Below, in pieces: positions 1 through 8,214 of a stretch of DNA of 50,101 nucleotides. A model generated the notes under the pieces. That model did not search any database. It was given only the letters and a program-made list of their open reading frames with translations, and was not told the DNA's origin. How positions within the stretch are numbered: the first letter of the stretch is position 1; each line of letters opens with the position of its first letter. A program made the position numbers and the translations under genes. The stretch is from Halomonas sp. S3-1-1 (GTDB lineage Bacteria; Pseudomonadota; Gammaproteobacteria; Pseudomonadales; Halomonadaceae). The stretch covers positions 1-50,101 of the forward strand of contig NZ_JALGBZ010000010.1 of the NCBI RefSeq assembly GCF_023757625.1, read 5' to 3'.

Positions 1-184
1 TCACGGCGACCACTTCCGTGGCCACGCCCTGCTCCTTCAGGCGCACCGCCTCTTCCACGGCGATCTCGCAGAAGGGGTTCATGGCCATCTTGACGTTGGT
101 GAGATCCACGTCCGAATGGTCTGCCTTGACGCGAATTTTCACGTTGTAATCGATGACGCGTTTGACCGCGACGAGTATCTTCAT
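1..184 (-). CDS. etfB: Electron transfer flavoprotein beta subunit, N-terminal part
   Basis: The gene starts at the ATG at 184-182 and runs off the left edge, so only about 61 N-terminal residues are visible. They begin [20 protein letters not shown] and continue with the conserved [20 protein letters not shown] stretch typical of ETF beta. ETF beta pairs with ETF alpha to carry electrons from acyl-CoA dehydrogenases to ETF-quinone oxidoreductase. The partner etfA is expected just beyond the left edge. An SD-like AGGAG lies 6-7 bases before the ATG. Identification is firm; the rest of the gene cannot be judged. Confidence 0.93.
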   Translation of the reverse strand, partial: MKILVAVKRVIDYNVKIRVKADHSDVDLTNVKMAMNPFCEIAVEEAVRLKEQGVATEVVAV

Positions 185-247
185 GGGATGCTCCTGCCTG
201 GTTTATCGTTCCGCAAAGCAAAACATTATTTCAATTTATAGAAATCA

Positions 248-276
248 ACATTAAAAAAACCCGGCGCAAAAATCAA
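248..276 (-). promoter_or_regulatory. Possible sigma-70 promoter of etfB
   Basis: On the minus strand TTGATT is followed after 17 bases by TAATGT, in an AT-rich stretch about 60 bases before the etfB start. Both hexamers are only partial matches and other pairings are possible in this AT-rich DNA, so this is a candidate only. Confidence 0.35.
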
Positions 277-292
277 GCGCGAACCGCACGCT

Positions 293-1687
293 TCAAACGG
301 GCGAACAGGCAAACCAAAGCGCCAGCAGCGGCACGGTGGCGAGCAGAAATCGCCCGTTCCAGCGATAGCCGATGTGTAGTGTGGACACGCCGGTGAAGCG
401 CGAAAGGATGAGCATCGATGCGGTCATCGGTGACGACATCAGCGATAGCGCCCAGCCCACCATGAGCGAAGCGGCAATCAGGACCGGCGGCAGACCGTCG
501 ATGCCGAGCGTGGGCAGAAGCCCCGCCAATAGCGTTACCGTGACGATGGGATTCACCCCGAGCTGGGCGAGCCCCAGCACCGTGAGCATGGCCAACACAG
601 CATTCAGTGCTCCCAGAGTATTGAGTATTGAGAGAAGCGGTGCCAGCGACTGGGTATCCACGAGCGCGATACACAGGTGCCCAAGATAGCCCGCCGCGCC
701 GAGCACCACGATCTCGTTGGCGCTAGGCGAGAGAAGCCAGGGAAGCTTGCGATGGGCGGTGGCAATGGCGCCGGGCAGGCCCCCGTAGCCGAGCCGGCGA
801 CGCTGCCAAGCAAGCCACAAAAGCGCGCTGGCAGGCGCGCCGATCAGCGTCGCCACCGGCAGGCGAACCCCCAGAAGCAAGGCGATCAATACCACCAGCG
901 CAACCACGGCGGCCAACAGCGCGCTGAATCGGGCCAGCGGCAGCAGTGACGGCGCAACACGCGTGCTATCGGCGGGCGGGTGCGGGCCGGTCAGGTAATC
1001 CACCCCCCAACCGACCAGAAAGGTAAGGCCCGCAGCGAAAAACACATAAGGCGCAAGCTCGAGCCAGGTGATCTCGGGGATGCTCGAGAGCACCACCGCC
1101 ACGCCCATTCCCATGGGCGAAATCAATGGGGCCAAGGCAAACCCGCGCAAAAGTGCCAGCATCATTCGGCGCTGACGCGCCTCACGCACCCAAGCGCGGC
1201 CCTGGGCCGCCTCGAGCGTGTTGCTCTTCTCGATCATGGCGGCAAAGAGGTTCAATACCCCGATATTGAGGATGATACCGAACAAAATCGAGCCGAAAGA
1301 GAGAATCGGGTAGCGCCGGCCAGGGGGCTGCAGCAGCATGGCTTGTCCGCAGCGACGTACCAGCGGCGAGCCGTAGGCGGGCAGACGCATCATGCCAAGC
1401 GCCACCACGAAGGTCGCGAAAAAGGCGAAGCGGCCTCCCGCCTCGAACAAGAGCATCGCGGGAGACGGCAAGATAACGATCGCCAGTATGCTCACCAGGC
1501 CCGCCACGGCAAGCAGCCCCCGCGCCATGGCGTTCAGTTGGCCGGACAGCGTGAAGAGGTATGCGACCAGGGCCGCCACACCAACACCCTGGGCCACCAC
1601 GGAGATTCCCCCACCACTCACCAGATGCAACAGTGTCGCCAGCGTCACCACCAGCAGCAGCGAAACCCGCAGGCGGGCAAGCGTCAC
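293..1687 (-). CDS. Polytopic membrane protein, candidate ion/carboxylate transporter
   Basis: The 464-residue product is almost entirely hydrophobic, with roughly twelve predicted membrane segments interrupted by a charged cytoplasmic-type loop near residues 155-180 (rich in Arg, with WVREARQRRMM). Two similar halves each contain a Pro/Gly-rich re-entrant-like motif, near APLISPMGMGVAVVLSS and later MSSPMTASMLILSR. This layout recalls the ion transporter (ArsB/CitT-like) superfamily, but I do not recognise a named family. It starts with GTG overlapping the thioesterase stop by 4 bases, so it is very likely translationally coupled to the acyl-CoA genes upstream. Uptake of the substrate of that pathway is an inference from context only. 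Confidence 0.8.
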   Translation of the reverse strand: MTLARLRVSLLLVVTLATLLHLVSGGGISVVAQGVGVAALVAYLFTLSGQLNAMARGLLAVAGLVSILAIVILPSPAMLLFEAGGRFAFFATFVVALGMMRLPAYGSPLVRRCGQAMLLQPPGRRYPILSFGSILFGIILNIGVLNLFAAMIEKSNTLEAAQGRAWVREARQRRMMLALLRGFALAPLISPMGMGVAVVLSSIPEITWLELAPYVFFAAGLTFLVGWGVDYLTGPHPPADSTRVAPSLLPLARFSALLAAVVALVVLIALLLGVRLPVATLIGAPASALLWLAWQRRRLGYGGLPGAIATAHRKLPWLLSPSANEIVVLGAAGYLGHLCIALVDTQSLAPLLSILNTLGALNAVLAMLTVLGLAQLGVNPIVTVTLLAGLLPTLGIDGLPPVLIAASLMVGWALSLMSSPMTASMLILSRFTGVSTLHIGYRWNGRFLLATVPLLALWFACSPV

Positions 1688-2166
1688 TCGCGGTGTCCTT
1701 TCAGACGCTCCTTGAGTAGCGAGATGGGCACGCCATCGGGTGATTCGCTGCCGCTCAAGCGCTTGAACGACCCCTCACCCATGGCGATGAGCCTACCCTG
1801 CTCGTCGACGACCTCGGCACTGGCCATGTAGATCTTGCGCCCACCGCCGCGCAGCACGCCGACACAGCGCAGCACACCCTGCTTTGCCGGGCCAACGAAC
1901 GTGGTGCTAAGCGAAACCGTGACGGCGCGGCGAGCATTGCCGGGCACGGGACAAAAAAGCCCGGATAGGCTCAAGGCGTTGTCCAAAAGCGCAGAGAGCA
2001 CGCCACCGTGAACGTTGCCGCTTCGATTGAGATGCTTCTCCTCAAGGGTCATCTCGATGACGGCGCGGTCGGCACTCCACTCGACCACGCAAAGCCCCAG
2101 TAGATCATTGAAGCCGCCCGGCTCGTCTATCGGCACGCCGCTTTGATCATCATCGATTCGACGCAT
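1684..2166 (-). CDS. PaaI-type hotdog-fold acyl-CoA thioesterase
   Basis: The 160-residue protein carries the hotdog thioesterase signature: HLNRSGNVHGGVLSALLDNA, with the HGG at residues 53-55 and the candidate catalytic Asp at 62. It should hydrolyse an acyl-CoA to free acid and CoA in the cytosol, probably relieving CoA sequestration during acid catabolism. The ATG at 2166 was chosen over a much longer upstream frame because the extra 76 residues are the antisense-like low-complexity reading of the ligase gene, and because the length then fits the family. It overlaps the end of the ligase gene by 17 bases and the next gene by 4. Substrate is unknown. Confidence 0.88.
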   Translation of the reverse strand: MRRIDDDQSGVPIDEPGGFNDLLGLCVVEWSADRAVIEMTLEEKHLNRSGNVHGGVLSALLDNALSLSGLFCPVPGNARRAVTVSLSTTFVGPAKQGVLRCVGVLRGGGRKIYMASAEVVDEQGRLIAMGEGSFKRLSGSESPDGVPISLLKERLKGHRE

Positions 2167-3763
2167 CACTCGCCTCCTGCTGGGCCAGATCACGCAAGCG
2201 CCCCTTGAGAATCTTGCCCGTCGCGGTGGAAGGCAACGCCTCCATCGTGACGATTCGGGAGGGCCGCTTATAAGGAGCCAACCGTTCGGCGATGAACGCC
2301 TTGAACTCGGCCATGTCGAGCTCAACGCCCTGCTCGCACTGCACGAAGGCGATGACTTCCTCGTTACCCGCCACCTGGCGCCCGACCACGGCACAGAGCG
2401 TGATCGCCGGGTGCTCGTTGATCACCGCTTCGACATCCGGCGGATAGATATTGAACCCGGAGCGAATGATGAGCTCTTTGCTGCGCCCGACGATATAAAG
2501 CTGGTCATTACGATCGACCCGGGCGATATCGCCGGTGTTGAGCCAGCCATCCGCAGTGAGGCTTTGGCGTGTCGCCTCGGGCTGACGAAAGTAGCCCTTC
2601 ATGACGTTAGGACCGCGTACCCAGAGCTCGCCCACTTCGTCACCGGCGGTTTCGCCGGTAGCGGTGCTGCCCAGTGGCTCGAGACGATACTCTAAAAGCG
2701 GCAGTACCCGACCGACCGTATTGCTTTCGTGGCGATCATCGATACGCGTCTGGCTGATGGTCGGGCTGGCCTCGGTCAGCCCGTAGCCGTTGTGAAGCGT
2801 CAGGTTGAAGGCCGCCTCCACCCGGGTCTTGGTATCGCTATCCAAAGGCGATCCGCCGGCGGAGATGTAAATCAGCGCCGGCGCCTTGAGCTCGCAACGC
2901 TCGCGCTTGAGGTACTCGAGTGCGCGGGCGTACATCGCCGGCACGCCCTGAAGTACGCTGATCCGCTCTTCATCGAGGGTCTTGAGCAGGTGCGCGGCAT
3001 CGAAGCGAGGCACCGTATACAGACAGGCGCCGTTATAGAGTGAGCCCATACAGACCGACGACAGGCCAAACACGTGGGACATGGGGAGAACGCCGTAAAC
3101 CCGCTGCCCCTCGTTCAAGTGACGCATACCGCCGGAAATCGAGGCGATATAGAGAATGCCGCGATGGGTCAGCATCACGCCCTTGGGCGTTCCTGTCGTG
3201 CCCGAGGTGTAGATCATCGCGGCCACCTGCTCGGTCCCGCTTTCGCTCACCGGCTCCGGGTCGCTTTCTAGAAGCGCCGAGAGGGCAAGCCCGCCGAGCT
3301 GCGGGTGCTGATAGCGATCGGCACCGTGGCGCTCAGCATGGCTGGTGGCATCAATTGATGCCTCGCAGGTATAAATGATGCGTCGGGGCAGGCAGTTGTC
3401 GCGAATAAGATCGATTTCCTGCGCCGAGAGCCGCGAGTTGACGATCGCGACCCAGACGTCCATCTCGCTGGCCGCCAAAAGCAGCACCACCAAAGCGCGA
3501 CCGTTTTCGCTCACCGTCATCAGGCGATCGCCGGGGCGAAACCCGAGCCCTTCGAGCCAGCGTCGCGCGGCGCGTATCTCATCGCCAAGCTCGGCATAGC
3601 TCCAGCGGACCCCGCCATCGACGATCGCCGGATGCTCGGCGAGACGCTGGGCGTTTTCCAGTACTCGCGTGCTGAGACGTTCGGGTAGTTGCGCCACCAG
3701 CTCGCTTGCAAGCGTGCCGAAGATATCCTCGTCCGGCGCCTGGTAGGGAACCGACAAAGCCAT
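2150..3763 (-). CDS. AMP-forming acyl-CoA ligase
   Basis: This 537-residue member of the adenylate-forming superfamily activates a carboxylic acid to its acyl-AMP and then acyl-CoA. Seen directly: the phosphate-binding motif IYTSGTTGTPKG at about residues 184-195, the NGYGLTEASP motif at about 329-338, a GWLNTGDIARVD hinge-region motif, and PSTATGKILKGRLR near the C terminus holding the catalytic Lys. The ATG overlaps the acyl-CoA dehydrogenase stop by one base (TGATG). Medium- or long-chain, branched or aromatic acids are all possible substrates; the sequence alone does not decide. Confidence 0.92.
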   Translation of the reverse strand: MALSVPYQAPDEDIFGTLASELVAQLPERLSTRVLENAQRLAEHPAIVDGGVRWSYAELGDEIRAARRWLEGLGFRPGDRLMTVSENGRALVVLLLAASEMDVWVAIVNSRLSAQEIDLIRDNCLPRRIIYTCEASIDATSHAERHGADRYQHPQLGGLALSALLESDPEPVSESGTEQVAAMIYTSGTTGTPKGVMLTHRGILYIASISGGMRHLNEGQRVYGVLPMSHVFGLSSVCMGSLYNGACLYTVPRFDAAHLLKTLDEERISVLQGVPAMYARALEYLKRERCELKAPALIYISAGGSPLDSDTKTRVEAAFNLTLHNGYGLTEASPTISQTRIDDRHESNTVGRVLPLLEYRLEPLGSTATGETAGDEVGELWVRGPNVMKGYFRQPEATRQSLTADGWLNTGDIARVDRNDQLYIVGRSKELIIRSGFNIYPPDVEAVINEHPAITLCAVVGRQVAGNEEVIAFVQCEQGVELDMAEFKAFIAERLAPYKRPSRIVTMEALPSTATGKILKGRLRDLAQQEASDASNR

Positions 3764-4914
3764 CAGGACGCCTCCCGAACCATGTTACGGGCGATAACCA
3801 GCTGCTGGATTTGCGTGGTGCCTTCGTAGATGCGAAACAGTCTGACATCGCGGTAGAAGCGCTCGACGGGGTACTCGGACATGTAGCCCGCACCGCCGTG
3901 AACTTGCACCGCGCGATCCGCCACGCGCCCCACCATCTCGGCGCAGAAGAGCTTGCAGCACGACGCCAGGGTCGAGACGTTCTCGCCGTCGTCCTTGCGC
4001 CGAGCGGCGTCCATCACCATGGTGCGTCCGGCGTAGGCCTCAGTCTTGCTGTCCGCCAGCATCGCTTGCACCAACTGGTGCTCAGCGAGTGCGGCGCCGA
4101 ACTGCTGGCGCTCCATGGTGTAGTTGAGCGACTCCTCGACCAGCCGCTCGGCAACGCCCACGCAAACGGCGGAGATATGCAGGCGTCCACGGTCGAGCAC
4201 CTTCATGGCGGTCTTGAACCCCTGACCTTCCTTGCCGCCGATAATGTTCTCTGCGGGCACCCGGCAGTTGTCGAAGATGATGTCGCAGGTATGAGCCCCC
4301 TTCTGGCCCATCTTGCTATCCGCCGGGCCGCGCACGAGCCCAGGGGTATCGCCTTCGACGATGAACGCCGAGATACCGCCGGCGCCCTTATTGTCCGGGT
4401 CGGTGCGCGCCATCACGGTAAACAGGTCCGCCTCGGGGCCGTTGGTGATATAGCGCTTGGTGCCGTTAAGAATGTAGTGGTCGCCGTCGCGTACGGCGGT
4501 GGTGCGCAGACTCGCCGCGTCGGAGCCGGAATCCGGCTCGGTCAGACAAAACGAGCTTAGAATCTCGCCGGTCGCCAGGCGCGGCACATAGCGAGCCTTT
4601 TGCTCCTCGGTGCCGTCGATCAGAATACCCTGAGCGCCGATACCGTTGTTGGTGCCGAAGACCGAGCGAAACGCCGGCGAGGTCTTGCCGATTTCCATGG
4701 CGACCAGCGCCTCCTCCTCCATGGTCAGGCCCAGACCACCATACTCTTCGGGGATAGAGAGACCAAAGAGGCCCATCTCCTTCATTTCCGCCAGCAGTTC
4801 AGCGGGCACGGCATCGTCCTCGGCCAGTCGCGCTTCGTTGGGAATCAGGCGCTCGCGCACGAAACGGGAGATAGTATCGACTAGTTGATTGATCAATTCG
4901 GGGTCGCGAATCAT
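3763..4914 (-). CDS. Acyl-CoA dehydrogenase
   Basis: The 383-residue flavoenzyme matches the short/medium/branched-chain acyl-CoA dehydrogenase family. It would oxidise an acyl-CoA to the trans-2-enoyl-CoA and pass electrons to ETF. Visible features are the FAD/substrate segment FCLTEPDSGSDAASLRTTA, the ERQQFGAALAEHQLVQ motif, and RIYEGTTQIQ with the expected catalytic Glu at about 364. It is the first gene of a minus-strand operon followed by the ligase, thioesterase and membrane protein. A GGAG precedes the ATG by a normal distance. The ETF gene at the left edge is a plausible electron acceptor partner. Confidence 0.95.
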   Translation of the reverse strand: MIRDPELINQLVDTISRFVRERLIPNEARLAEDDAVPAELLAEMKEMGLFGLSIPEEYGGLGLTMEEEALVAMEIGKTSPAFRSVFGTNNGIGAQGILIDGTEEQKARYVPRLATGEILSSFCLTEPDSGSDAASLRTTAVRDGDHYILNGTKRYITNGPEADLFTVMARTDPDNKGAGGISAFIVEGDTPGLVRGPADSKMGQKGAHTCDIIFDNCRVPAENIIGGKEGQGFKTAMKVLDRGRLHISAVCVGVAERLVEESLNYTMERQQFGAALAEHQLVQAMLADSKTEAYAGRTMVMDAARRKDDGENVSTLASCCKLFCAEMVGRVADRAVQVHGGAGYMSEYPVERFYRDVRLFRIYEGTTQIQQLVIARNMVREAS

Positions 4915-5005
4915 GACGGCTCCAGAGAGTAGAGAGTGGCGTTTGGCTCACCGACGACCCGGGGTGGGTCCATCAGCGGCGTGCAAAGCGGCTTGGCCTT
5001 GAAAC

Positions 5006-5079
5006 TTGGTGCGTAAAAACGTAGTGCTTAAAAACTTAATACTTAAAACCTAGTGCTTAAAAACGTAGCGCGTAAAAAG
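5006..5079. repeat. Five-copy imperfect tandem repeat, about 15-base unit
   Basis: Successive units read approximately TTGGTGCGTAAAAAC, GTAGTGCTTAAAAAC, TTAATACTTAAAACC, TAGTGCTTAAAAAC and GTAGCGCGTAAAAAG, beginning near 5006, 5021, 5036, 5051 and 5065. Unit length is 14-15 bases with a constant TAAAAAC-like core. It lies 92-165 bases upstream of the acyl-CoA dehydrogenase start. Function is unknown; it could be a multi-site protein target or a slippage product. Confidence 0.85.
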
Positions 5080-5210
5080 GCTTGAATCTCGAGGGCTGCT
5101 GCTCGAACGGCTTTTCTTTTTGAGCCTTGTGTTTTCAAGTAAGCGTTCATCTATCGATAAGCCTTATAAACCTAGCTCATTCTGCACAGCGAAATTTAGG
5201 TTCGCACTTA

Positions 5211-5239
5211 TTGTCAAGCACTTTTGCATAGCCTAGGAT
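5211..5239 (+). promoter_or_regulatory. Sigma-70 promoter for the 3-hydroxyacyl-CoA dehydrogenase operon
   Basis: TTGTCA (5211-5216) and TAGGAT (5234-5239) are separated by exactly 17 bases. Transcription would start near 5246, giving a leader of about 75 bases. The spacer contains TTTTGCA, the half-site of the palindrome at 5262-5278. Confidence 0.6.
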
Positions 5240-5261
5240 GGTAGTCAATAATTGGAATCTG

Positions 5262-5278
5262 GTTTTGCAATGCAAAAC
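5262..5278. promoter_or_regulatory. Perfect palindrome, candidate IclR-family operator
   Basis: GTTTTGCA and TGCAAAAC flank a single central A. The site sits just downstream of the predicted transcription start, where a bound repressor would block. A further half-site TTTTGCA lies in the promoter spacer at 5222-5228 and a similar TTTGCAT near the ribosome-binding site. The IclR-type regulator encoded at the end of the same operon is the obvious candidate ligand, by inference. Confidence 0.55.
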
Positions 5279-5320
5279 AAAGCAACGACACATCATCGAT
5301 TTGCATAAAGGATTGATTCA

Positions 5321-6838
5321 ATGGCGACGACATCTTCTCCGTTTCGCACCTTGGGAATCGTGGGCACCGGTGCCATGGGGCGCGGTATTGCACAGTTAGC
5401 GGCACAGGCAGGTCTGGAAGTAAGGCTCTTCGATGTCAAGGAGGGCGCGGTAGAAGAAGCCAAGGCGTTCATCGAAGGCCTTTGGCAGCGCGGCGTCAAG
5501 AAAGAGCGCCTATCAAGCGAAGAGGCGACGGCCTACGGCGAGCGGCTGAAAAAAGCCGACGATCTCCAAGCGCTTGCACCTTGCGACATCGTCGTCGAAG
5601 CGATCGTCGAAAGGCTTGATGCAAAACAGTCACTGTTCTCCGAGCTCGAAGGTATCGTCGACACACAGGCAGTACTGGCGACCAATACCTCGTCGCTTTC
5701 GGTCACCGCCATCGCTGCGGGCTGCCGTCACCCGGAACGCGTCATCGGTTTTCACTTCTTCAATCCAGCGGTGCTGATGAAAATCGTCGAAGTGATTCCA
5801 GGGCTTCGCACCAGCGACGAGGTCACCGAGCGCGTGAGCGCGCTGGGCGAAGCGATGGGCCACTTCACCGCACGGACTACCGACACGCCGGGGTTTTTGG
5901 TCAACCACGCTGGGCGCGCCTTCGGCACCGAGGCGCTGCGCATTCTGGGCGAAAGCGTCACCGATGTGGCCACCATCGATCGCATCATGGTCGATCAGGG
6001 CGGTTTCCGGATGGGGCCATTCACCCTGCTGGATCTCACGGGCCTCGACGTTTCCCACGCGGTGATGGAGTCCATTTACCACCAGTTCTATGAAGAGCCA
6101 CGCTTTCGCCCTTCCCCGCTGACACGCCAGCGCCTCGATGCCGGGCTTCTCGGCCGCAAGACCGATGAGGGTTTTTACCGCTACGTGGATGGAAAGCAGC
6201 AGATGCCCTCGGAACCCGAGCTTCCAGGGGCCGAGGCGCGACCGGTGTGGGTCAGCCAGGACGACCCGCAAAGTGCGGCGCAGCTTGCCAAACTCGTGCA
6301 AGACGCCGGCTGGACACTGGAAACCACGGATGCTCCCTCGTCACAGGCGCTTTGCCTGCTGACCCCGTTTGGCGAAGACACCACGACCTGCGCCCTGCGC
6401 CTCGAGCTCGACCCTCGCCGCTGCGTCGCCGTGGATATGCTCGCCGGGCTTGAAAAGCGCCGCAGCCTGATGGTCACGCCGGTCACCCAGGACGACTATC
6501 TGCAGGCCGCCGCCGCTCTGCTCAATCACGACGGCACGCCGGTCAGCACCTTTCAGGACAGTAACGGCTTCGTGCTTCAGCGTATCGTGGCCTGCATCGT
6601 CAACGTGGGTGCCGAAATCGCCCAGCAAAGCGTCGCCGAGCCGGCCACCATCGACCGCGCCGTGGAACTCGGCCTGGGCTACCCCTTTGGGCCGCTGAAG
6701 ATGGGGGATCACTACGGGGCGCGACGCATTCTGACCATTCTCGATCGGATGCAGGCGGCCACCGGGGACCCGCGCTACCGCCCAAGCCCGTGGCTGCGTC
6801 GTCGCGCCGAGCTCGACATGCCGCTGACCCAAGCCTAA
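5321..6838 (+). CDS. paaH: 3-hydroxyacyl-CoA dehydrogenase, PaaH type
   Basis: The 505-residue enzyme oxidises (S)-3-hydroxyacyl-CoA to 3-oxoacyl-CoA with NAD. The N terminus carries the Rossmann motif IVGTGAMGRGIAQ (Gly15, Gly17, Gly20), followed by the family's LATNTSSLSVTAIA and the VIGFHFFNPAVLMKIVEVI signature containing the catalytic His. The C-terminal half has a second 3HCDH domain (GYPFGPLKMGDHYG), so the length and two-domain layout fit the stand-alone PaaH/PaaC group rather than multifunctional FadB. AAAGGA precedes the ATG. It is the first gene of a plus-strand operon with the thiolase; a hairpin lies between the two. Confidence 0.9.
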   Translation: MATTSSPFRTLGIVGTGAMGRGIAQLAAQAGLEVRLFDVKEGAVEEAKAFIEGLWQRGVKKERLSSEEATAYGERLKKADDLQALAPCDIVVEAIVERLDAKQSLFSELEGIVDTQAVLATNTSSLSVTAIAAGCRHPERVIGFHFFNPAVLMKIVEVIPGLRTSDEVTERVSALGEAMGHFTARTTDTPGFLVNHAGRAFGTEALRILGESVTDVATIDRIMVDQGGFRMGPFTLLDLTGLDVSHAVMESIYHQFYEEPRFRPSPLTRQRLDAGLLGRKTDEGFYRYVDGKQQMPSEPELPGAEARPVWVSQDDPQSAAQLAKLVQDAGWTLETTDAPSSQALCLLTPFGEDTTTCALRLELDPRRCVAVDMLAGLEKRRSLMVTPVTQDDYLQAAAALLNHDGTPVSTFQDSNGFVLQRIVACIVNVGAEIAQQSVAEPATIDRAVELGLGYPFGPLKMGDHYGARRILTILDRMQAATGDPRYRPSPWLRRRAELDMPLTQA

Positions 6839-6848
6839 TGAAAGCACT

Positions 6849-6881
6849 CGGCCGAATCCTATTCTGAAACCGATTCGGCCG
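6849..6881 (+). other. Intergenic hairpin between dehydrogenase and thiolase genes
   Basis: CGGCCGAATC pairs with GATTCGGCCG around a 13-base loop, giving a 10-base-pair stem. No U-run follows, so it is more likely an mRNA-stabilising or processing structure than a terminator. Confidence 0.6.
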
Positions 6882-6924
6882 GCCTATTTGATAAACGCCC
6901 ATTGACCACAACAAGGAAAACGTC

Positions 6925-8133
6925 ATGACCGATGCTTACATTTTTGATGGTATTCGCACACCGTTTGGCCGCCACGGCGGTAGCCTTTCAGCCATTCGCC
7001 CGGACGATCTGCTCGGGCTCACGCTCAAGACGCTCGTCGAGCGCAACGCCTTCAAGCCTGAAAGCTACGAGGACGTGTTGGCCGGTTGTACCAACCAGGC
7101 CGGGGAAGATTCGCGCAACGTTGCGCGCCACGCCGCGCTTTTTTCGGGGCTGCCCATTGAGGTGGCGGGGCAGACGGTCAATCGCCTGTGTGGCAGCGGC
7201 CTGGCGGCGATGATGGATGCCGCCCGCGCGGCGCGCGTGGGCGAAGGTGAGCTATTTCTAGCCGGCGGCGTGGAGTCGATGTCCCGCGCGCCCTATGTGC
7301 TGGGTAAGGCGGAGACCCCCTACGCCCGCAATCAACCGATGTATGACACGGTCATCGGTTCGCGCTTTCCCAACCCGTGGATCGGGCGTGAGTACGGCAA
7401 TCATAGCATGCCGGAAACTGCCGACAACGTTGCCCGCGACCTGAACATCAGCCGCGAACAGGGCGATGCTTTCGCCGCTCGCTCCCAGGCACGCTACGCC
7501 AAGGCGCTAGAACAGGGCTTTTATGAAGGCGAAATCATGGGCGTCGAAGTCCCCCAGGGCCGAAAACAGCCGCCGCTACTGATCGACAAGGATGAACATC
7601 CGCGCCCACAGAGCACCGAAGACAAGCTCGCCAAGCTCGGTGCCCTTTTCGAGGATGGCGTGGTCACCGCCGGCAACGCGTCGGGCCTCAATGACGGCGC
7701 CGCGGCGCTGATCGTCGGCACCCGCGGCGCAGGCGAGAAAGCCGGCATCGCCCCGAGGGCGCGTATCGTCGCCAGCGCCGTGGCCGGCGTTGCACCGCGC
7801 GTGATGGGGTTAGGGCCGGTGCCCGCCTCACAGAAGGCGCTCGCCCGCGCGGGTCTTTCGCTGTCGCAGATGGACGTTATCGAGATCAACGAAGCGTTTG
7901 CCGTGCAGGTGCTGGGCTGCCTGCAAGGGCTTGGCCTTTCAAGCGACGACCCGCGTTTGAACATGAACGGCGGCGCCATCGCCATCGGCCACCCGCTCGG
8001 CGCGTCCGGTGCGCGTCTGGTTCTGACCGCGTTGCGCCAGTTGGAAGCCACTAAAGGCCGCTACGCGCTGGTGACCATGTGCATCGGCGTGGGCCAGGGC
8101 ATCGCCACGGTCATCGAGCGCCTCGACGCTTGA
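6925..8133 (+). CDS. pcaF: Acetyl-CoA acyltransferase, beta-ketoadipyl-CoA thiolase type
   Basis: The 402-residue thiolase cleaves a 3-oxoacyl-CoA with CoA. The acyl-accepting Cys89 lies in VNRLCGSG, the catalytic His356 in GHPLGASG, and the second catalytic Cys386 in MCIGVGQG. Segments such as NQAGEDSRNVARHAALFSGL, GGVESMSRAPYVLGKA and DEHPRPQSTEDKLAKL match the PcaF/PaaJ branch closely, so a role with 3-oxoadipyl-CoA or another 3-oxoacyl-CoA is likely. It begins with ATG after AAGGA. The exact substrate is not settled because no enoyl-CoA hydratase or aromatic ring-cleavage gene is nearby. Confidence 0.88.
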   Translation: MTDAYIFDGIRTPFGRHGGSLSAIRPDDLLGLTLKTLVERNAFKPESYEDVLAGCTNQAGEDSRNVARHAALFSGLPIEVAGQTVNRLCGSGLAAMMDAARAARVGEGELFLAGGVESMSRAPYVLGKAETPYARNQPMYDTVIGSRFPNPWIGREYGNHSMPETADNVARDLNISREQGDAFAARSQARYAKALEQGFYEGEIMGVEVPQGRKQPPLLIDKDEHPRPQSTEDKLAKLGALFEDGVVTAGNASGLNDGAAALIVGTRGAGEKAGIAPRARIVASAVAGVAPRVMGLGPVPASQKALARAGLSLSQMDVIEINEAFAVQVLGCLQGLGLSSDDPRLNMNGGAIAIGHPLGASGARLVLTALRQLEATKGRYALVTMCIGVGQGIATVIERLDA

Positions 8134-8214
8134 TCGCTTGCGTTGAAGGGTGTCGCGCTGGCCCCGGTGACATATGCGATAATGAACGCCATTCACCACC
8201 GATTGGAAGACCGA

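Larger units (their letters stand above)
4915..5320. other. Divergent intergenic region of 406 bases
   Basis: No gene is seen. This region separates the divergent acyl-CoA dehydrogenase and 3-hydroxyacyl-CoA dehydrogenase operons. It is markedly AT-richer than the flanking genes. It contains a five-copy imperfect tandem repeat (5006-5079), a plus-strand sigma-70 promoter (5211-5239) and a 17-base palindrome (5262-5278), listed separately. No convincing minus-strand promoter for the dehydrogenase operon was picked out. Confidence 0.85.

Noticed and set aside
980..1831. Plus-strand open frame of 283 codons opposite the membrane protein and thioesterase
   Set aside because: Its product is a Gln/His/Arg-rich low-complexity sequence, typical of the antisense of a GC-rich gene, and the opposite strand carries recognisable proteins.
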